A stretch of DNA of 64,000 nucleotides from Gammaproteobacteria bacterium UBA2675 (GTDB taxonomy: Bacteria; Pseudomonadota; Gammaproteobacteria; Pseudomonadales; Pseudohongiellaceae), in the NCBI GenBank assembly GCA_002354805.1, contig DEMH01000009.1:744001-808000 (forward strand), given 5' to 3'. A program made the position numbers and the translations under genes. Positions 7,973 to 17,201 of this stretch are shown here, piece after piece. The notes beneath the pieces are model-generated. The model made no database searches, was not told the origin of the DNA, and saw nothing but the letters and a program-made list of their open reading frames with translations. Within the stretch, counting starts at the first letter, position 1. Each line of letters begins with the position of its first letter.

Positions 7973-10060
7973 TCATTCTATGCGCAACTCCTTGTGGCGC
8001 ACGATAATACGGCTCATATCGTGACGGCAGGAGCCGGCTTTTTTGATCAGCTTGTCTTCACAGATATCACAGCGTACACATTCCTTGAAGTCAATCTTCT
8101 CACGCCGGATGGCACCGGTGGGACAGGCGTGCTCACACACGGTACACACGGTGCACTGCGGCACCCGCTTTATGCGCAGCGGACTGACAAAAGATACCAC
8201 ACCCAGCGCAGCACCGAGCGGGCAGACATAACGGCAATAAAAACGCGGCACAACCACACAGGCCAGCAGAATCGCCGCCAGGATGGCAAACAGCACGGCC
8301 GAACCACTCAGGAAAAACAGTGTGCCAAATGGCTCAAAGTACTGAAACACGGCGACATTGTTGGCGATCAGTGCGGCACCAATGATAAAAGCCAGGAAGC
8401 CGTATTTAAGATAAATGGCCTTGTCATGGACCTTTTGCGGCATCAACCGGCTGAATTTGTGGCGCAGTCGCTTGGGCGTCAGTCGGGTAATAATGTCCTG
8501 TACCGCGCCAAAAGGACACAGCGAGGAGCAGAACACGCGGCCCCATATCAGGGTAGTGACGACGGTAAAGACAACCAGCATGGTTAGCGGCAGGTTGTTC
8601 AGAAACACATCCGGTCCCTGCAACAAGACGCCAGTGATATGCGCCACCGACAGGAATCCTGCCTCCATGATACCCAGGTACACCAGCGTGGCTGTAAGTG
8701 CCACCCAGCGCCAGCGCGCACTCTTGCGAATGAAGGCTACCATGACCAGCGTGAAAATCAGCAGCGACATCGTCACACTGCCCCAGGGCGTCACGCCCCA
8801 TGGCGGATCGTTTATGAACTGGCGAATGGCGCTGTTTTCGGCGCGGATGATGCGCTCAATTTCCTGTTCGCTCAGGATGGGGTCGCCACTGGCAATGCGC
8901 GCACCCATGCCTACCGGCTGGAATGTCAGCTCATAGGGTTCCAGGCTGCCCAGCGGCTGATAAAAAATGTTCAGCGGCTGGGTGATGTCATAGTTGTCGT
9001 CAATGACCAGCGCACCGGCGAATTCGGCGTGACCCTCTATCATGCCGACGTCGGCATTACCCGCGGTAACCAGCCGGTTAGCCATCACTCGGCGGCGCGG
9101 TGAACCATCCTGCTGCAATTGCATGCGGTCCTGGCGGAACTGCCCGAAGCCACTGCCGCCCACGCCAAGCAGAATCAACTGACTGCCACCCAGCTGGGCT
9201 GCCGCATCCCGTTCCGCTCGTGCGTAGGCCTGACGACCGATAAAAAACTCACCAAGCGCCGGGTGGCCCATGTAAGTGAGTGTCAACTGCAGCTCCTGGC
9301 CGCCAGGGATGGGCATGGTCAGCTGCTGCACAATGCCTTCCTCCAGCAACTGCTCCCAGGTGAATTGCTGCATATGTTCAAGAATTCGCTGCGAGCGGGC
9401 CACGTCAACGGCGTTGTCCGGCGTAAACCCATTGTAGGCGGCAGCCACCCGGCGGGCGGCTTCGCGAACACCGCGACTGATGGCGAAACTGGTGACGGTG
9501 GCGCCGGCAATGCCGTCAATGTCCCGACGGACCTGAAAGTCATCACCGATATGTTTGCCCTGATACTGTGCCTGAAAAACCGGGTCGGCGACAAAATCAC
9601 CGACGGTGTTCACGTAGGATTCGACGTAGTTGAGTATCTTGATGCCCGTCAACTCGTTATCCAGATTGACCCCTGCAAGCATATCAATTGGCGCGCTGAA
9701 GCCACGTTCCTCGGGTGGTACGTCCGCTGTCAGGAAAACGTAACCAGTCAGCGTCTGCGCGCCCGAGTCGGGGTTTGTCTGGTAGCCGCGATAAACCGGG
9801 GGTTCGCCGGACTTTTCTGAAAACGAGTCGGCCTCTGGCATGACCTGGGACAGCCACTCCTGTTGAACCTCGGTGGAAAATGGTGTCCTGACCGGGTTGC
9901 CCTCGACCGGCTGGCGAGGCGGCTGAGCAGATGCCAAGGTACTAGCCATCAGGCTAATGGCAATGACTATACCCAGTGTGATATCAACCGCGCTGGTGCG
10001 CGTTCGGCCCAAAGAGGAGCCTCTGAACTGGAGTGAAAGCTTTGTGAGTCGCTTGAACAT
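7973..10060 (-). CDS. NosR/NirI-like flavo-iron-sulfur membrane protein
   Basis: A 695-residue protein with the NosR/NirI architecture. It has an N-terminal membrane segment or signal (about 27-45), a periplasmic FMN-binding domain with GATVTS at 186-191 (Thr190 is the expected covalent FMN site), five or six membrane helices (from about 420 on) carrying CSSLCPFG and CRYVCPLG, and a C-terminal cytoplasmic ferredoxin part with CTVCTVCEHACP and CVRCDIC. NosR supplies electrons for nitrous oxide reduction, but no nosZ, nosD or other denitrification gene is in the window. The gene begins about 100 bases from a divergent kinase gene. A role as a quinol-to-periplasm electron conduit is inferred. 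Confidence 0.82.
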   Translation of the reverse strand: MFKRLTKLSLQFRGSSLGRTRTSAVDITLGIVIAISLMASTLASAQPPRQPVEGNPVRTPFSTEVQQEWLSQVMPEADSFSEKSGEPPVYRGYQTNPDSGAQTLTGYVFLTADVPPEERGFSAPIDMLAGVNLDNELTGIKILNYVESYVNTVGDFVADPVFQAQYQGKHIGDDFQVRRDIDGIAGATVTSFAISRGVREAARRVAAAYNGFTPDNAVDVARSQRILEHMQQFTWEQLLEEGIVQQLTMPIPGGQELQLTLTYMGHPALGEFFIGRQAYARAERDAAAQLGGSQLILLGVGGSGFGQFRQDRMQLQQDGSPRRRVMANRLVTAGNADVGMIEGHAEFAGALVIDDNYDITQPLNIFYQPLGSLEPYELTFQPVGMGARIASGDPILSEQEIERIIRAENSAIRQFINDPPWGVTPWGSVTMSLLIFTLVMVAFIRKSARWRWVALTATLVYLGIMEAGFLSVAHITGVLLQGPDVFLNNLPLTMLVVFTVVTTLIWGRVFCSSLCPFGAVQDIITRLTPKRLRHKFSRLMPQKVHDKAIYLKYGFLAFIIGAALIANNVAVFQYFEPFGTLFFLSGSAVLFAILAAILLACVVVPRFYCRYVCPLGAALGVVSFVSPLRIKRVPQCTVCTVCEHACPTGAIRREKIDFKECVRCDICEDKLIKKAGSCRHDMSRIIVRHKELRIE

Positions 10061-10168
10061 AAGAATTAAATGTCCTGCTGCCTTGAAAATGGCGCTAACT
10101 ATACCCTTGCATCACCGGCAGTGGTATAACGGGGCAATCAAAAATAATGACAGTGTGTAACGGGCAGC

Positions 10169-11605
10169 ATGGCAGTCACTTCCAGCAAATCACTTCAGCA
10201 GACCTGGCGCTTGCGGCCGCGAGCGATCAGCATGGCGGTTGGCTACGCAATATTGGCCGGCCTCTGGATATTCACCTCCGACTGGGTATTGTTCGCCATT
10301 TTGCAGGACAGTGCCGCCGTGGAGCGATGGAGCGTTGCCAAGGGTATCGCATTCGTCACTATCACCGCGCTGTTTTTGCTGGTGTTGATGTGGCGCACCC
10401 TGGGTGTACTGGAAAACGCGTTCAACGCGCTTAAAGCATCCGAGCGACGTCTCAGCAGCAGCCGCTCGCAGCTGTCCGCTGTTATCAACTCGGCGCGTGA
10501 TGCCATCATCACCATCGATGGCAACAGTTCGGTCCTGTCGTTTAACCCTGCCGCCGAACGCGTGTTTGGCTGCTCTGCTCGTCAGGTGCTGGGCAAATCT
10601 GTCAACCAGCTGATACCAGCCGGGGTTGACGATAACACGCACGAGTTTCTGATCACGCAGGCACTGCGTGCAAGTGGCGAAGATTTTCCAGTCGAAATGT
10701 CCGTGTCACGAGTCCGTGGTCGTTACGGTGTCATGTACACCGTGATCCTGCGTGACATCAGTCGCCGGCTGGAGCAGGAAAAAGCACTGCGCGATCTCAA
10801 TGAAAATCTGGAACGCAAGGTGGCTGAACGGACGCGCGAGCTTCGAGATGCTGTCGTTCGCGCCCAGGCGGCTGACCGTCTCAAGTCGGCTTTCCTGGCT
10901 ACCATGTCCCATGAGCTGCGCACACCGCTCAATTCCATCATTGGTTTTACCGGTATTGTGCTGCAGGAACTGGCCGGCCCTCTTAATGAAGAACAGTCAC
11001 GTCAGTTACAGATGGTTCGCGGTAGCGCCCGGCATTTGCTGGATCTGATCAACGACGTTCTCGACCTGTCGAAAATTGAGGCCGGTGAGTTGCAGGTGCG
11101 CTGCGAGCCATTTAATGCAAGGGAATCGCTGGACCGCGTCGTGGCGTCGATACAACCCCTGGCAGATAAAAAGTCCCTGAAACTACATGCCAGTATTGAT
11201 CCGGCAGTCGGCCTGATGAGTAGCGATCGGCGCCGTCTCGAACAGATTGTGATCAATCTGCTGAACAATGCCATCAAGTTTACCGACCACGGCTCAGTTT
11301 CGCTGGAGTGCCGCCTGGTAGGCAACGAGCGCGGCGAGAATGAATTGCGGGTGGATGTCAGTGATACCGGCATCGGCATTGAACCAGTCCATCTGAGCGG
11401 TCTGTTTCAACCGTTCAACCAGATTGACACGGGGCTGACTCGCGAACATGAGGGGACCGGTCTCGGTCTGGCGATTTGTCGGCGATTATGTGAACTGCTT
11501 GGAGGCCGGATCAGTGTCAGCAGCGAGCAGGGTAAAGGCAGCCGATTTACCGTTGAGTTGCCGGTCAACCAGCCGCAAGAGACTGAAATACGGGAGTTAC
11601 AGTGA
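10169..11605 (+). CDS. PAS-containing membrane sensor histidine kinase
   Basis: A 478-residue sensor kinase. Two membrane segments (about 15-45 and 58-80) flank a short periplasmic loop. Then come a PAS domain (about 95-205, RDAIITIDGNSSVLSFNPAA), a coiled linker (RKVAERTRELRDAV), the HisKA phospho-site in MSHELRTPLNSI with His248, and an ATP-binding domain with N box NLLNNAIKF and G boxes DTGIGIE and GTGLGLAI. There is no receiver domain of its own. The stop overlaps the next start by 4 bases (GTGA), so the response regulator is translationally coupled. The signal is unknown. Confidence 0.88.
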   Translation: MAVTSSKSLQQTWRLRPRAISMAVGYAILAGLWIFTSDWVLFAILQDSAAVERWSVAKGIAFVTITALFLLVLMWRTLGVLENAFNALKASERRLSSSRSQLSAVINSARDAIITIDGNSSVLSFNPAAERVFGCSARQVLGKSVNQLIPAGVDDNTHEFLITQALRASGEDFPVEMSVSRVRGRYGVMYTVILRDISRRLEQEKALRDLNENLERKVAERTRELRDAVVRAQAADRLKSAFLATMSHELRTPLNSIIGFTGIVLQELAGPLNEEQSRQLQMVRGSARHLLDLINDVLDLSKIEAGELQVRCEPFNARESLDRVVASIQPLADKKSLKLHASIDPAVGLMSSDRRRLEQIVINLLNNAIKFTDHGSVSLECRLVGNERGENELRVDVSDTGIGIEPVHLSGLFQPFNQIDTGLTREHEGTGLGLAICRRLCELLGGRISVSSEQGKGSRFTVELPVNQPQETEIRELQ

Positions 11606-11997
11606 ACCAGAGTGAGTCTGACAAACGTAGTCTGAAGATACAGCTCATCGAGGATAACGAGCAGAATCGCTACCTGCTGACGTTCCTGCTGCAAAACAAG
11701 GGGCATCAGGTGCTGGCGGCCATCGATGGTCTGACCGGCATTGAGATGGCGCGCAGCAATGAGCCCGATCTGATCCTGCTGGACATTCAACTGCCGGCCA
11801 TGCATGGCTACGATGTGGCCGCTGCTCTGAGACAGATTGAGGCCCTCCAGCAGACGCCCATCGTTGCCGTGACATCCTATGCCATGCCGGGGGATCGCGA
11901 AAAGGCATTGGCTGCTGGCTGTGACGGTTATATTGAAAAACCGATAGACCCAGAGACTTTTGTTGAAGAAGTAGAGCGTTACTGTCCGGGAAGCTGA
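11602..11997 (+). CDS. Single-domain response regulator
   Basis: 131 residues made of one receiver domain with no output domain. Acidic pocket at IEDNE, phospho-acceptor Asp61 in LILLDIQLP, conserved VTSYAM and the KP pair in YIEKPIDP. This is the DivK/CheY-like type that works by protein contact or as a relay step. It starts with GTG inside the kinase stop and ends 2 bases before the next receiver-kinase gene, so the three or four proteins probably form one phosphorelay. Confidence 0.88.
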   Translation: MNQSESDKRSLKIQLIEDNEQNRYLLTFLLQNKGHQVLAAIDGLTGIEMARSNEPDLILLDIQLPAMHGYDVAAALRQIEALQQTPIVAVTSYAMPGDREKALAAGCDGYIEKPIDPETFVEEVERYCPGS

Positions 11998-11999
11998 AA

Positions 12000-12686
12000 A
12001 TGCAATTAGTGTTGGTGGTGGACGATAAAGAAGAAAATCGCTATTACCTTCAGGCGCTGCTGACGGGTTATGGCTACCAGGTGGCTGTTGCCCGGCATGG
12101 TGCCGAAGCGCTGACTCTGGCTCGTCAGGCCCGCCCGGATATGGTCGTTTCGGACCTGCTGATGCCGGTCATGGATGGTTACACGCTGCTTCGGCACTGG
12201 AAGGCAGATGCGCAACTAAAGCACATCCCGTTTATTGTCTACACGGCTACCTACACGCAGGCAGAAGATGAAGAGCTGGCGCTGAAGCTTGGCGCCGACG
12301 CGTTTATCCTGAAACCCGCCGAGCCAGAAGACTTTGTTGCCAGCATGCAAGAGGTCGCCGAGCGGGCCAGACCCAGGCAGCCTGGGTCGCTTCCGGGCGA
12401 TACCGTCGAAGACGACGATGAGGAAGAGCTCCTCAAGCATTACAGCGAAACACTGATCCGCAAGCTCGAAGAAAAGAGCATGCAGCTGGAAGACGCCAAC
12501 GCAACACTCGCAGCCAGCGAGGAGCGTTTTAGATTGCTCGCTCAGGCTACCAATGACGCAGTCTGGGACTGGAATGTAACACAGGACCGGCGTTGGGTGG
12601 GGGGCTGGCTTCTCCAATCTGTTTGGCTATCGGGAAGGCACAGTCGCAACATCACGCAGCAGTTGGGCGGAATTGATTCACCCTGA
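12000..12686 (+). CDS. Hybrid sensor kinase, 5' part of a frameshifted gene (receiver, coil, start of PAS)
   Basis: Residues 1-125 are a receiver domain (VVDDKEENR, Asp52 in VVSDLLMP, LKPAEPEDF). An acidic linker and helix (KLEEKSMQLEDANATLAA) and the start of a PAS domain (ERFRLLAQATNDAVWDWNV) follow. After DRRW, near base 12597, the frame reads nonsense (VGGWLLQSVWLSG) and stops at 12686. In the +1 frame the PAS sequence resumes at once (GFSNLFGYREGT, then WAELIHPDDRA) and runs into the next entry. The break lies in the G-rich run at 12595-12604. One extra G explains it, so 12000-14043 is best seen as a single gene, either broken or affected by a sequencing indel. Confidence 0.8.
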   Translation: MQLVLVVDDKEENRYYLQALLTGYGYQVAVARHGAEALTLARQARPDMVVSDLLMPVMDGYTLLRHWKADAQLKHIPFIVYTATYTQAEDEELALKLGADAFILKPAEPEDFVASMQEVAERARPRQPGSLPGDTVEDDDEEELLKHYSETLIRKLEEKSMQLEDANATLAASEERFRLLAQATNDAVWDWNVTQDRRWVGGWLLQSVWLSGRHSRNITQQLGGIDSP

Positions 12687-14043
12687 CGACCGTGCCGAGG
12701 TGCTCGCCAATTTTCGCCAGACATTGGCGTCTGAGGATGTCTGGTATGCTGAATACCGGTTCCGGCGCGCCGATGGCAGTTGGGCCCATGTTCAGGATCG
12801 TGGACACCTGGTTCGCGATCAGAACGGCACTCCCGTGCGCATGGTGGGGGGGATCTCGGATGTCAGTTCACGCAAGCTGCTGGAAGAGCGCCTGCACAAC
12901 GCCCAGCGCTTGGAGGCGGTGGGGCAGTTGACCGGCGGTATCGCACATGATTTCAATAACCTTCTGACGGTTGTGCTGGGAAATGCCGAGTGTCTGGTGG
13001 AAATGCTCAAGGATCAGCCGGACGCGCAGATCTTTGCGAAAATGATCTCCGACGCCGCAGAACGTGGCGCAGACCTGACCCGGCGACTGTTGACGTTTGC
13101 CCGCAAGCAGTCGCTGACACCGGCAGCGACTGAGCTCAACAGCTTGATCAATGGATTGCAGCCCATGCTGCAACGGGTGCTGAATCGACATGTAAGCTTC
13201 CATTTCAAGCCTCAGCCAGCTCTGCCGGTAACAATGATAGATGTAGCGCAGATGGAAAACGCGCTGCTGAATCTGTGTGTGAATGCACGCGACGCCATGC
13301 CGGATGGAGGGGTGCTGACAATAGAGACCTCCATGTGCCATCTGGATAAGCCCGAAAGCGTGGGGGATGTGTCGCTGGCAGCGGGTGACTATGTGGTTGT
13401 ATCGGTCAGTGACACAGGGTCCGGCATTGCAGCCGAGCACCGCGACAAAGTGTTCGAGCCGTTTTTTACCACCAAACCGGAAGGCAAAGGCTCGGGTTTG
13501 GGGCTCGCCATGGTATATGGTTTTGTGCGCCAGTCAGGTGGGGCTATTACTGTTGACTCCTCGCCCGGCGAAGGGGTCCGCTTTGATCTTTATCTGCCGG
13601 TGGTTGAGGCCGAGCAACACGCTTCAGGGCTGCCCAGTAGAAATTCAGATATTGTCCTGGGCTCGGAGCGAGTGCTGCTGGTAGAAGATGAGCCTCAGGT
13701 GCGCGAACTGGCCAGAGTGAGCCTGGAGTCGCTGGGATATCAGGTTGTGGTGGCTGAATCTGGAGAGCAGGCACTGGCCAGACTGGATGCCGCGCAGGAT
13801 AGCGACGCCAGAATCGACCTGCTGTTCACCGACGTGCAGATGACCGGCATGAATGGTCCCGAACTTGCGGCCCAGGCGTTGGCCCGACAACCGGGGCTGC
13901 CGGTGCTTTACACCTCAGGTTTTGTAGGCTCCACAGGGCGTGGCCCCTTGCCTCATACTGATTTCCCTGTGCTGTGCAAGCCCTACCGGCGGGCCGAGCT
14001 GGCCGATGCCATTGCGCAGGTATTTGGGCGCACCGCCCACTAG
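12673..14043 (+). CDS. Hybrid sensor kinase, 3' part of a frameshifted gene (PAS, kinase, receiver)
   Basis: The open frame runs back to the frameshift near 12597; 12673 is only a TTG that could start it. Domain order is the rest of a PAS/PAC (IHPDDRAEV, RFRRADGSWAHVQDRG, MVGGISDVSSRK), the HisKA site LTGGIAHDFNNLL, an ATPase domain (NLCVNARDAM, DTGSGIA, GKGSGLGLAMVYGF) and a C-terminal receiver domain (VLLVEDEPQ, Asp in LLFTDVQMTG, CKPYRR). The IAHDFNNLL H-box is typical of hybrid kinases with a trailing receiver. Without repair of the frame, this kinase lacks its N-terminal receiver. No good ribosome site precedes 12673, so it is probably not made separately. Confidence 0.8.
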   Translation: MIHPDDRAEVLANFRQTLASEDVWYAEYRFRRADGSWAHVQDRGHLVRDQNGTPVRMVGGISDVSSRKLLEERLHNAQRLEAVGQLTGGIAHDFNNLLTVVLGNAECLVEMLKDQPDAQIFAKMISDAAERGADLTRRLLTFARKQSLTPAATELNSLINGLQPMLQRVLNRHVSFHFKPQPALPVTMIDVAQMENALLNLCVNARDAMPDGGVLTIETSMCHLDKPESVGDVSLAAGDYVVVSVSDTGSGIAAEHRDKVFEPFFTTKPEGKGSGLGLAMVYGFVRQSGGAITVDSSPGEGVRFDLYLPVVEAEQHASGLPSRNSDIVLGSERVLLVEDEPQVRELARVSLESLGYQVVVAESGEQALARLDAAQDSDARIDLLFTDVQMTGMNGPELAAQALARQPGLPVLYTSGFVGSTGRGPLPHTDFPVLCKPYRRAELADAIAQVFGRTAH

Positions 14044-14052
14044 TGCTATACT
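14024..14052 (+). promoter_or_regulatory. Candidate promoter of icd
   Basis: TTGGGC at 14024-14029, 17-base spacer, then TATACT at 14047-14052 preceded by TG one base upstream (extended -10). It overlaps the kinase stop and lies 55 bases ahead of the icd start. An AGGA lies near 14096. Confidence 0.5.
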
Positions 14053-14106
14053 CCGCACCACTTTTTTCACGCGATTCCACCCAAATTCAAAGAAGTAGGA
14101 AACACT

Positions 14107-16332
14107 ATGTCGAACGATGGTGCCAAGATTATCTACACCGAAACCGATGAAGCGCCACGCCTGGCAACATACTCCCTGTTGCCCGTCATTCAGGCGTTTG
14201 CAAAGGCTGTGGGCGTTTCGGTGGAAACCCGGGACATTTCTCTGGCTGGCCGCATTATCGCCAACTTCCCGGAGTATCTGAACGAGAATCAGCGAATTGG
14301 TGACGCCCTGCAGGAACTGGGTGAGCTGGCCAAGACGCCAGAAGCCAATATCATCAAGCTGCCCAATATCAGCGCTTCTATCCCACAGATGACCGCGTGC
14401 ATTAAAGAGCTGCAGTCACAGGGCTACGCGCTGCCAAACTACCCGTTTGAGCCGCAGACTGATGAAGAGCGTGATATCAAGGCGCGCTACGACAAGATCA
14501 AGGGTTCTGCTGTAAACCCTGTTCTGCGTGAAGGTAACTCTGATCGCCGGGCACCGGCATCCGTCAAGAACTACGCCAAAAAGCATCCGCATCGCATGGG
14601 CAAATGGAGCAGCGACTCCAAGACTCACGTGGCGCACATGCACGAAGGCGACTTCTTCGGCAGCGAACAGTCCACGACCTTTGCCAAAGCAGACGAGCTG
14701 AAGATCGTCCTGAAAACGGCAAGCGGCGAACAGGTGCTGAAACCCTCCGTTAAAGTGCTGGCAGGCGAAGTTGTCGATGCAGCCACCATGAGCGCTGCCA
14801 AACTGCAGGATTTCTTTGCACGTGAAACGGCTGCCGCCAAAGACGAAGGTGTGCTGCTGTCACTGCACCTGAAAGCCACCATGATGAAAGTGTCCGACCC
14901 CATCATGTTTGGTCACGCCGTCAAAGTGTTTTTTGACAAAGTGTTCAGCAAGCACGGTGATATCTTCAAGACACTGGGCGTTGATGCTACCAATGGTTTT
15001 GGCGATGTCGTGGCCAAGATTGCTGAGCTGCCTGCCGACAAGCGAGCAGAGATCGAAGCCGATATTCAGGCAGCCTACAACGATCGCCCTGAGCTGGCGA
15101 TGGTCAACTCCGACAAAGGCATTACCAACCTGCACGTGCCCAGCGATGTCATCATCGATGCCTCCATGCCTGCGATGATTCGTGACTCGGGCAAAATGTG
15201 GGATCGCAACGGCGAGCGTCAGGACACCAAGGCAATGATCCCTGATCGTTGTTATGCCGGCGTCTACCAGGAAACCATCAACTTTTGTCGTGAAAACGGC
15301 GCTTTCGACCCGTCTACCATGGGTACTTGCCCCAACGTTGGCCTGATGGCGCAGAAAGCCGAAGAGTACGGTTCGCACGACAAGACTTTTGAAATTTCTG
15401 CAAACGGTACTGTTGTTGTGCTGAATCAGGCAGGCGAAACCGTGTTTTCACACGATGTCGAAAAAGGTGACATCTGGCGCATGTGTCAGGTAAAAGATGC
15501 ACCGATCCGTGACTGGGTCAAGCTGGCGGTAACGCGTTCGCGCCTGGGCGGCATGCCTGCCGTATTCTGGCTGAATGAAAAACGTGCTCACGATGCCGAA
15601 CTGATCAAGAAGGTCAATGAGTACCTGAAAGAGCACGACACCGATGGTCTGGATATCCAGATCATGTCGCCGGAAGATGCCACACGTCACACACTGAAGC
15701 GCATGAAAAACGGTGAGGACACTATCTCTGTAACCGGCAACGTGCTGCGAGACTACCTGACCGACCTGTTCCCGATTCTGGAGCTGGGTACATCGGCCAA
15801 GATGCTGTCCATTGTGCCTCTGATGAATGGCGGTGGCCTGTTTGAAACCGGTGCCGGCGGTTCGGCGCCCAAGCACGTGCAGCAGTTTGTTGAAGAGAAC
15901 TATCTGCGTTGGGATTCACTGGGTGAGTTCCTGGCGCTGGCAGCGTCACTGGAGCATCTGGCACAGCACGCTGGCAACAAAGGTGCGCAGATTCTGGCGG
16001 ATGCACTGGACAAGGCAAACGCCAAGTTCCTGGACAATGACAAGTCACCGGCTCGCAAGATTGGTCAGATCGACAACCGTGGCAGTCACTTCTACCTGGG
16101 CATGTACTGGGCCGAAGCCCTGGCCGCGCAGGACAAGAATGCCGAGCTGGCCCAGCGTTTTGGCAAGCTGGCCGAGTTCCTGACAGCCAATGAAGACAAG
16201 ATCGTTCAGGAGCTTAACGGTGTGCAGGGTTCTCCAGTAGAAATCGGCGGATACTATCAGCCGAATGCAGACCTGGTATCCAAAGCCATGCGTCCTTCAG
16301 CTACGCTGAATCAGGCACTGGCTTCTCTGTAA
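14107..16332 (+). CDS. icd: Isocitrate dehydrogenase, NADP-dependent, monomeric type
   Basis: A 741-residue protein matching the monomeric isocitrate dehydrogenase family, which is about 740 residues and unrelated in length to the 416-residue dimeric form. It converts isocitrate to 2-oxoglutarate and CO2 with NADP in the TCA cycle. The opening (IIYTETDEAPRLATYSLLPV), the segment SDRRAPASVKNYAKKHPHRMG, the MHEGDFFGSE stretch and the end (DNRGSHFYLGMYWAEALA, then GGYYQPN) are family hallmarks. It has its own promoter signal and is followed by two hairpins, so it is probably a single-gene transcript. Confidence 0.97.
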   Translation: MSNDGAKIIYTETDEAPRLATYSLLPVIQAFAKAVGVSVETRDISLAGRIIANFPEYLNENQRIGDALQELGELAKTPEANIIKLPNISASIPQMTACIKELQSQGYALPNYPFEPQTDEERDIKARYDKIKGSAVNPVLREGNSDRRAPASVKNYAKKHPHRMGKWSSDSKTHVAHMHEGDFFGSEQSTTFAKADELKIVLKTASGEQVLKPSVKVLAGEVVDAATMSAAKLQDFFARETAAAKDEGVLLSLHLKATMMKVSDPIMFGHAVKVFFDKVFSKHGDIFKTLGVDATNGFGDVVAKIAELPADKRAEIEADIQAAYNDRPELAMVNSDKGITNLHVPSDVIIDASMPAMIRDSGKMWDRNGERQDTKAMIPDRCYAGVYQETINFCRENGAFDPSTMGTCPNVGLMAQKAEEYGSHDKTFEISANGTVVVLNQAGETVFSHDVEKGDIWRMCQVKDAPIRDWVKLAVTRSRLGGMPAVFWLNEKRAHDAELIKKVNEYLKEHDTDGLDIQIMSPEDATRHTLKRMKNGEDTISVTGNVLRDYLTDLFPILELGTSAKMLSIVPLMNGGGLFETGAGGSAPKHVQQFVEENYLRWDSLGEFLALAASLEHLAQHAGNKGAQILADALDKANAKFLDNDKSPARKIGQIDNRGSHFYLGMYWAEALAAQDKNAELAQRFGKLAEFLTANEDKIVQELNGVQGSPVEIGGYYQPNADLVSKAMRPSATLNQALASL

Positions 16333-16350
16333 GCAACTGCTGACCCGTAG

Positions 16351-16414
16351 CCGGCCGCATACTGATCGGCCGGTCAGAAAAAAAGGCGACCCCGCATAGC
16401 GAGGTCGCCTTTTT
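16351..16414 (+). terminator. Tandem hairpins ending icd
   Basis: The first hairpin is CCGGCCG (16351-16357) with CGGCCGG (16367-16373). The second is AAAAGGCGACC (16381-16391) with GGTCGCCTTTT (16403-16413), directly followed by more T. The second is a textbook rho-independent terminator. The A-run before its stem makes it able to work on the other strand as well, though no opposing gene is near. Confidence 0.85.
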
Positions 16415-16688
16415 CACATCCATGTGATACATCCCTGTTATTTCATCCGTGCTCCAGGTTTCCTCAGGAGTGTTGCGCGTGCTTTCCTGATAATCAGATG
16501 GCTATTTGTTACGTAACGGATCAAAGGTCGTGTTTATTCCCGTCAAGTCCAGGCAGCTGCTTCCTCCAGTGTTGAACTGTCGCTGTGAGGCCATGCTGGT
16601 GGTAATAATTCACAATTGAGATTGCCGAATTAGGCGTCAGCCAATGCCTGTGTTACTGTTCAAGACCAGCATCGGAGGAGCAAAGTCA
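16415..16688. other. Intergenic stretch with a 10-base palindrome
   Basis: About 270 bases without a convincing gene. GTTACGTAAC at 16508-16517 is a perfect palindrome and might be a regulator site for the downstream gene. The only other clear signal is the GGAGGAG at 16674-16680 serving the 16689 start. Confidence 0.35.
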
Positions 16689-17147
16689 ATGGAAATCAAG
16701 ACGTTTGGTAATCTGATAGAGTGGACACGCATCAAGCACGCCGAGCTTGCGAAATGCCTGACACACGCGGCCGACAAACACCCTGATCAGCGTACGGCCA
16801 TGTTATTGCACTATCTGGCATCCCAGGAGGCACGCCTGGACAGCATGGTGACGGTATTTCAGGACAAGGCAGATCCCAAGGCGCTGGACATGTACGCCTA
16901 CGACATGAACATGCACAATCCAATCACGACCCACATGGACATCGACGATCATTATGTGCGGATGAATGCAGATGAAATTCGGGAAGAGGTGTTTGGATTT
17001 CATGACCAGATCGCCGAGCTGTTCCGTGCCATGATCGCGAAGGCAGAGATCCCGGAAGCTTCAGATCTGTTGCGTGAGTTCCTCGATATGGAGGTCAACG
17101 AATCGAAACTGCTTGTCCGGCAGACCGAGCGGATGGATGATATGTAG
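16689..17147 (+). CDS. Hypothetical all-helical protein, possibly ferritin-like
   Basis: 152 residues, predicted to be almost entirely helical, with no signal peptide or membrane segment. Recurrent acidic and His positions (HYLASQEARLD, MDIDDHYVRM, EVFGFHDQIAEL, EFLDMEVNESKLL) are spaced like metal-binding four-helix bundles of the ferritin/rubrerythrin type, but the exact ExxH pairs are not clear, so this is only a suggestion. An upstream in-frame ATG at 16644 is not used here, because GGAGGAG stands 8 bases before 16689. The next gene starts 54 bases on. Confidence 0.7.
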   Translation: MEIKTFGNLIEWTRIKHAELAKCLTHAADKHPDQRTAMLLHYLASQEARLDSMVTVFQDKADPKALDMYAYDMNMHNPITTHMDIDDHYVRMNADEIREEVFGFHDQIAELFRAMIAKAEIPEASDLLREFLDMEVNESKLLVRQTERMDDM

Positions 17148-17201
17148 GTCCTGCAAAGAATACCCTTACTACCACGCCACACCAATGATAGGAGTTCCAC
17201 A

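Noticed and set aside
12597..12606. Programmed +1 frameshifting in the kinase
   Set aside because: No slippery codon with stop or stimulatory structure is evident; a single-base indel in a G run is simpler.
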